DNA from: CAWVSB01 sp036960375
Lineage (GTDB): Bacteria > Pseudomonadota > Gammaproteobacteria > Pseudomonadales > CAWVSB01
Length of the DNA stretch: 64,000 nucleotides
Reading direction: 5' to 3'
NCBI GenBank assembly: GCA_036960375.1
Contig: JBALVY010000001.1
Coordinates: 558,001-622,000 of the forward strand
The position numbers were made by a program, and so were the translations under genes. The notes under the pieces were generated by a model, which was given only the letters and a program-made list of their open reading frames with translations, searched no databases and was not told the DNA's origin. Of this stretch, positions 60,175 to 64,000 are shown piece by piece; positions within the stretch are counted from its first letter, which is position 1; each line of letters begins with the position of its first letter.

Positions 60175-61506
60175 ATGAATACAAGTAGCGGCAGTACATC
60201 GGTCACAGGCAAGATGGAAGAAAGTAAAATTCGGGTTATTGGCAAAGGCATGCTTGTGCCCTTTATTCTGGTCACGACGCTTTTTGCTCTTTGGGGTTTT
60301 GCCAACGATGTGACCAACCCGCTGGTACGCGTATTTAAAGAGATTTTTCAAATATCGAATGCACAAAGTAGTTTGGTACAGTTTGCCTTCTATTTTGGCT
60401 ATTTCACCATGGCGCTACCGGCAGCGCTACTGATACAAAAATATTCGTATAAAACCGGCATATTAATCGGCCTCGCTCTTTATGCTCTGGGTGCATTTTT
60501 AACGATTCCCGCCGCCGGCATGATGAATTTTTGGCTCTTTATTCTGTCTCTCTATATTTTGACCTTCGGTTTGGCTTTTCTGGAAACCACCGCCAACCCC
60601 TATATTCTTTCTATGGGTCCACCTGAAACCGCAACACGGCGATTGAATTTGGCCCAGGCCTTTAATCCGGTAGGGTCCTTGACCGGCATGTTTGTTGCTA
60701 CCTCCTATATTATGGGTCAAATAAGGGTCTTTAAGCTGGAAGACGCGGCGCAATTTGCGGCTGAAAATCCTGTTGGCTTCGAGGCGATGCAGCTGGCTGA
60801 CCTGGCCACGGTGCGCGGCCCCTATGTCACCATTGGCATTGTCGTATCGCTGATGTTTCTGGTTTTTTTGCTGACCAAAATACCCAATACCAAACGCACA
60901 CACGAAATCAGCTTTTTACCTACAGTGAAGCGTCTACTGGCCAACAAGAATTACTACGAGGGCGTTATTGCCCAGGCCTTTTATGTTGGCGCTCAGATTA
61001 TGTGTTGGACCTATATTATTCATTACGGCATCGACACTTTGGGCCTGGCGCCTGAGGTGGCCAGTAGCTATAACATAGTGGCCATGGTTATCTTTTTATG
61101 CAGTCGCTTTGTTTGTACATTTTTGATGGGCTATGTACGACCTAGCCAACTGCTGATGCTGTTGTCTCTTGCTGCTATGGCATTTACCCTGGGTGCCATT
61201 TTTATTGGCGGTATGGCAGGCCTGTATAGTTTGATCGGTATCTCTGCCTGTATGTCACTGATGTTTCCTACTATTTATGGTCTTGCGCTTAACGGCCTTG
61301 GCGAAGACGCACGAATAGGGTCGGCAGGTTTGATTATGGCTATAGTGGGAGGGGCGCTTATGCCCATTCTGCAAGGCATGATGATTGATAGTGGTTCTAT
61401 TATCGGTGATATTCATGCGGTCAAAACCTCGTTCTTTTTACCCTTTATCTGTTTTGTAGTGGTGGCAGTCTACGGTTTTCGCTCGGGTAAGCGTGAAAGC
61501 CCTTAA
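60175..61506 (+). CDS. fucP: L-fucose:H+ symporter
   Basis: 443 residues with twelve predicted membrane helices. FucP/GluP-family markers: LFALWGFANDVTNPLV in helix 1, FYFGYFTMALPAALLIQKYSYKTGI, FLETTANPYILSMGPPETATRRLNLAQAFNPVG, and FPTIYGLALNGLGEDA in the second half. The Asn-Asp of GFANDVTN fits the proton/sugar site of FucP. It imports L-fucose (or a related 6-deoxy sugar) with a proton across the inner membrane. Within the fucose operon. Confidence 0.92.
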   Translation: MNTSSGSTSVTGKMEESKIRVIGKGMLVPFILVTTLFALWGFANDVTNPLVRVFKEIFQISNAQSSLVQFAFYFGYFTMALPAALLIQKYSYKTGILIGLALYALGAFLTIPAAGMMNFWLFILSLYILTFGLAFLETTANPYILSMGPPETATRRLNLAQAFNPVGSLTGMFVATSYIMGQIRVFKLEDAAQFAAENPVGFEAMQLADLATVRGPYVTIGIVVSLMFLVFLLTKIPNTKRTHEISFLPTVKRLLANKNYYEGVIAQAFYVGAQIMCWTYIIHYGIDTLGLAPEVASSYNIVAMVIFLCSRFVCTFLMGYVRPSQLLMLLSLAAMAFTLGAIFIGGMAGLYSLIGISACMSLMFPTIYGLALNGLGEDARIGSAGLIMAIVGGALMPILQGMMIDSGSIIGDIHAVKTSFFLPFICFVVVAVYGFRSGKRESP

Positions 61507-61577
61507 TAGGCTGCGCTGCGGCTTTACCCCTACTATTTTGGGCAGGGGCTAGTTAAAGGAAAGTTAAAGGAATTCAA

Positions 61578-61952
61578 ATGAACGACACAAGGCGGCAGTG
61601 CTTTGCACTTGATCTGGTAGATGACGCCGATCTTATTGCTGAGTATGAGCGCTATCATAAGCCGGATAAAATTTGGCCAGCAATTACCGCCAGCATTCGC
61701 AAGGCCGGCATTGTCGATATGGAAATCTACCGAGTTGGCGACCGCCTGTTTATGATTATGGAAGTGACGCCAGAATTTGATCCGGCGGCCAAGACAATAT
61801 CAGACAGTAATGATCCGGATGTGATTGCCTGGGAAAAACTGATGTGGAGATTTCAACAGCCTCTACCCTCAGCTGAAGAAGGCGAAAAATGGTTGCAGAT
61901 GAAACGGATTTTTAGCCTCACTGAAACGCCTGATGATGTTTCAGGTGGATAG
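61578..61952 (+). CDS. L-rhamnose/L-fucose mutarotase (RhaM-type, DUF718)
   Basis: 124 residues. RhaM-type dimeric ferredoxin-like fold: CFALDLVDDADLIAEYERYHKPDKIWPAI with the catalytic His, GIVDMEIYRVGDRLFMIMEV, and WEKLMWRFQQPLPSAEEGEKWLQMKRIF. It interconverts sugar anomers in the cytoplasm. In this operon L-fucose is the probable substrate. The lactonase frame begins 32 bp after its stop. Confidence 0.9.
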   Translation: MNDTRRQCFALDLVDDADLIAEYERYHKPDKIWPAITASIRKAGIVDMEIYRVGDRLFMIMEVTPEFDPAAKTISDSNDPDVIAWEKLMWRFQQPLPSAEEGEKWLQMKRIFSLTETPDDVSGG

Positions 61953-61983
61953 AGAGATAAATAGGGAGATAAAGGACGGCGCT

Positions 61984-62808
61984 ATGCGTATCGACAGCCA
62001 TCAACATTTTTGGCAATTGCAGCGGGGCGATTACGGCTGGCTGGATGAATCACTGGGCGTGTTATACCGAGACTATCAGCCTACGGAACTTGCCGAGCAC
62101 TTGGCTGCCGGTTCTATCAGTAAATCGATTGTGGTGCAGGCGGCAGCGACCGTTGAAGAGTCTAAGTACCTACTGGCATTGGCCGAAGAGTTCGATTTTA
62201 TAGCCGGTGTTGTAGGCTGGATCGATATGGATGGCGACAATGCCCTGCCACAATTGGCCGGCTTGGCCGCGCACGACAAGCTCCTTGGCATTCGCCCCAT
62301 GATTCAGGATATTGCTGATCCAGAGTGGATGTTACAGCCGGCGCTAGACCCGATTTTTCGTCAACTAATAGGTAGGCAGCTGTGCTTTGATGCCTTGGTT
62401 AAACCTGGCCAGTTGGACAATCTAACTGTATTAATGCGGCGTTATCCAGATTTGAGGGTGGTGATTGACCACGCCGCCAAGCCCAATATTGCAGAGGGCG
62501 AATTTGAGCCATGGGCTGGCAAGATGCAAACCATTGCCTCTGAAACACAGGCCTACTGCAAACTGTCGGGGCTGCTCACCGAAGCGGCCGATGGCGCAAC
62601 AATGAGCGACCTGCAGCCCTATATGCAACACCTGCTGGAGTGTTTTGGCGCAGAACGTTTGATGTGGGGCAGCGATTGGCCAGTGCTCAACTTGGCCGCT
62701 GATTATGCCGGCTGGCTAAGTATCAGCGAGCAATTCATCAGTGCTCTGTCCGAGAGTGATCAGCAGGCCATCATGGGGCACACGGCAGCGCAGTTTTATC
62801 AGCTGTGA
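61984..62808 (+). CDS. Amidohydrolase-family L-fuconolactonase
   Basis: 274 residues from the ATG at 61984, with AAGGA seven bases upstream; longer in-frame starts overlap the mutarotase gene and lack homology. It opens with the metal-binding IDSHQHFW. VIDHAAKPNI and a late MWGSDWPVLNL with the catalytic Asp complete the amidohydrolase-2 pattern of sugar lactonases. It should hydrolyse L-fucono-lactone to L-fuconate, linking the dehydrogenase to FucD. Its last 10 bp overlap the converging sensor kinase gene. Confidence 0.9.
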   Translation: MRIDSHQHFWQLQRGDYGWLDESLGVLYRDYQPTELAEHLAAGSISKSIVVQAAATVEESKYLLALAEEFDFIAGVVGWIDMDGDNALPQLAGLAAHDKLLGIRPMIQDIADPEWMLQPALDPIFRQLIGRQLCFDALVKPGQLDNLTVLMRRYPDLRVVIDHAAKPNIAEGEFEPWAGKMQTIASETQAYCKLSGLLTEAADGATMSDLQPYMQHLLECFGAERLMWGSDWPVLNLAADYAGWLSISEQFISALSESDQQAIMGHTAAQFYQL

Positions 62809-64000
62809 TGTGCGCTAGCAGGGAGTGAAATTTCTACCGCAACACCGTCTGGTGTTGTTTGATTACTCATACTGATTTTACCGCCGTGATGCTCGGCGAT
62901 AATTCGAGCAATGAACAAACCGAGTCCATGATGTTCACCCTGCTGTTTATCAGTAGAGCGTGATGAGCTCATAAGCTGAAACAGTTGTTCAGGCTCCCCT
63001 TCTATTAATGGCCCTTCGTTTCTGATCGATAGCACTAATTGGTTTTTGTGTTTCTTTAGTGCGATTTTGATAGAGCTGCCTTCGGTGTGAAAGTCCAGTG
63101 CGTTATCAACAAGTTTATCCAGCATTTGTTCAATGTGAATGTCGGAGCCAGAGATAAATGCCGGTTCATTCCCAAAGTCATCTGCTAAGTAGAGGTCTGT
63201 GCTGATTTTCTGCCGGTAATGTACGTAGGTTTTTAGCAGTGCGTTTAGATCCAAATTCTGGAACCGTTCGGTCTTGAGGGCGTTTTCAAGGCTGGCAGCT
63301 TCCGACAGTTTTTCGACCAATAAACCAATTCGATTAACGGCGCGCTGAGCACTGTCGATATATTGCGAAGCGCTTTGGGGGTCGGCTTGAATATGTTGCA
63401 GCGAGGTGCTTAGCGTACTCAGCGGGTTATTAATTTCATGGCGCAGTGTGCGGGGAATCGAGGCTAAAAAATCTTGATGCTGGGCGAGTCGTTCTGTCAC
63501 CGCATCAAAATTTCGAGCCAATTCGCCCAGTTCGTCGCTGGCCCTGGCTTCACGGTTGGGTGATGCGTTTTGCATGCGCCCGTGGTCATCGATGAGGCTG
63601 CTGGTATGGCGGCCCAGACGACGAATTCGCCAGGCCAGTCTTGCGGCAAAGGCGAGTAGTACCAGCACAATTGAACCGGTACTGAGCAAGGCCAGCAAGT
63701 AGATCTTTTCGATGGATTGACGCTGTAATAACAGTAGTTGATCGGTGCTCTGTTCTACCAGAATACTGCCAATGATTTGGTCGCCATTATAGATGGGGTG
63801 GGCCGCAGCAATAATGGTCGTGCGCTCATCCAGTGAGGGTCTTTTCACCGTGCCGGCTTGACCTGCCAGGGCGTCTGTGACTATTGGATCTTTGCGAAAA
63901 TAGGTGCTCTCACTGTTGTAGTCCGAGAAGTAGCGCGGTGGGTTGCCAACCAGTACATTGGTCAGCATGACTTTAATGATCTGTGTTGCCTGTCGCCAAA
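62799..64000 (-). CDS. Sensor histidine kinase, N-terminus beyond window edge
   Basis: The frame is open through base 64000, so the start lies outside. At least 400 residues are present: the end of a periplasmic sensor domain (IIAAAHPIYNGDQIIGSILVEQSTDQ), a membrane helix (LLALLSTGSIVLVLLAFAARLAW), HAMP-like region, phospho-acceptor helix with HEINNPLSTL, N box DNALDF and G box GLGLFIARIIAEHHGG. The sensor segment reminds me of the kinases tied to proteobacterial sortase systems, but I am not sure. Response regulator should lie to the right. Confidence 0.88.
   Translation of the reverse strand, partial: WRQATQIIKVMLTNVLVGNPPRYFSDYNSESTYFRKDPIVTDALAGQAGTVKRPSLDERTTIIAAAHPIYNGDQIIGSILVEQSTDQLLLLQRQSIEKIYLLALLSTGSIVLVLLAFAARLAWRIRRLGRHTSSLIDDHGRMQNASPNREARASDELGELARNFDAVTERLAQHQDFLASIPRTLRHEINNPLSTLSTSLQHIQADPQSASQYIDSAQRAVNRIGLLVEKLSEAASLENALKTERFQNLDLNALLKTYVHYRQKISTDLYLADDFGNEPAFISGSDIHIEQMLDKLVDNALDFHTEGSSIKIALKKHKNQLVLSIRNEGPLIEGEPEQLFQLMSSSRSTDKQQGEHHGLGLFIARIIAEHHGGKISMSNQTTPDGVAVEISLPASAHHS

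Noticed and set aside
1..64000. Integrase or transposase gene supporting the island model
   Set aside because: None found on either strand; the island case rests on repeats, tRNA geometry and composition only.

Overview
The window looks like chromosome from a marine gammaproteobacterium. The signs are proteobacterial-type gltB/gltD, a gammaproteobacterial tRNA-Leu(CAG), Shine-Dalgarno starts, CopA/CopB, a TonB receptor and an L-fucose pathway. The order (perhaps near Cellvibrionales/Spongiibacteraceae) is only a guess. No integrase, transposase, CRISPR array or rRNA was seen.

Layout. (1) 1-6016: mixed housekeeping genes: two alpha/beta hydrolases, an SRPBCC protein, a bile-acid-symporter-family transporter, DUF805, an acyl-CoA thioesterase and a DUF4143 ATPase. 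(2) 6836-12951: glutamate synthase gltBD. (3) 13038-16372: toxin-antitoxin territory: phd/doc, a HipA-type kinase fused to an AbiEi-like N-terminus, and a parE remnant. Two 72-bp direct repeats (A 13948-14019, B 16615-16685) carry the 3' end of tRNA-Leu. (4) 16655-49315: a visibly GC-richer accessory region built as a catabolic cluster. It holds a TonB receptor, an MFS importer, a two-component flavin monooxygenase split across the cluster, another FAD monooxygenase, a PhyH oxygenase, two double-length CaiB/BaiF CoA-transferases, an acyl-CoA dehydrogenase, two aldehyde dehydrogenases, two methyltransferases each with a small partner protein, two unusual alpha/beta-fold proteins, a maleate-isomerase relative, a deacetylase-fold protein and an IclR regulator. 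(5) 49404-52107: copAB, less GC-rich. (6) 52331-54899: terminator, tRNA-Leu(CAG), an RHH/ParE pair, duplicated tRNA promoter, doc fragment, TauD-type oxygenase and a DUF1501 remnant. (7) 54953-62808: IclR regulator and a complete non-phosphorylative L-fucose pathway. (8) 62799-64000: sensor kinase running off the edge.

How the genes work together. The main discovery candidate is region 4. A 14-bp motif, CCRC-N3-GYGG-GCT, occurs six times, each in the leader region of a cluster transcription unit: 21165-21178, 21203-21216, 32270-32283, 36540-36553, 41675-41688 and 46858-46871. This ties about 28 kb into one regulon, most simply under the IclR protein at 34718-35524. The substrate is unknown. 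The gene set suggests outer-membrane uptake of an organic acid or aromatic/heterocyclic compound, CoA activation, oxygenation and side-chain oxidation. Several proteins have altered catalytic residues, so textbook names should be treated with caution.

Region 4 plus copAB lies between tRNA-Leu (3' end at 52406) and direct repeats matching that tRNA's 3' end, with the geometry expected of an island integrated at a tRNA. The fucose operon makes pyruvate and L-lactate from L-fucose via lactone, fuconate, 2-keto-3-deoxyfuconate and the 2,4-diketo acid.
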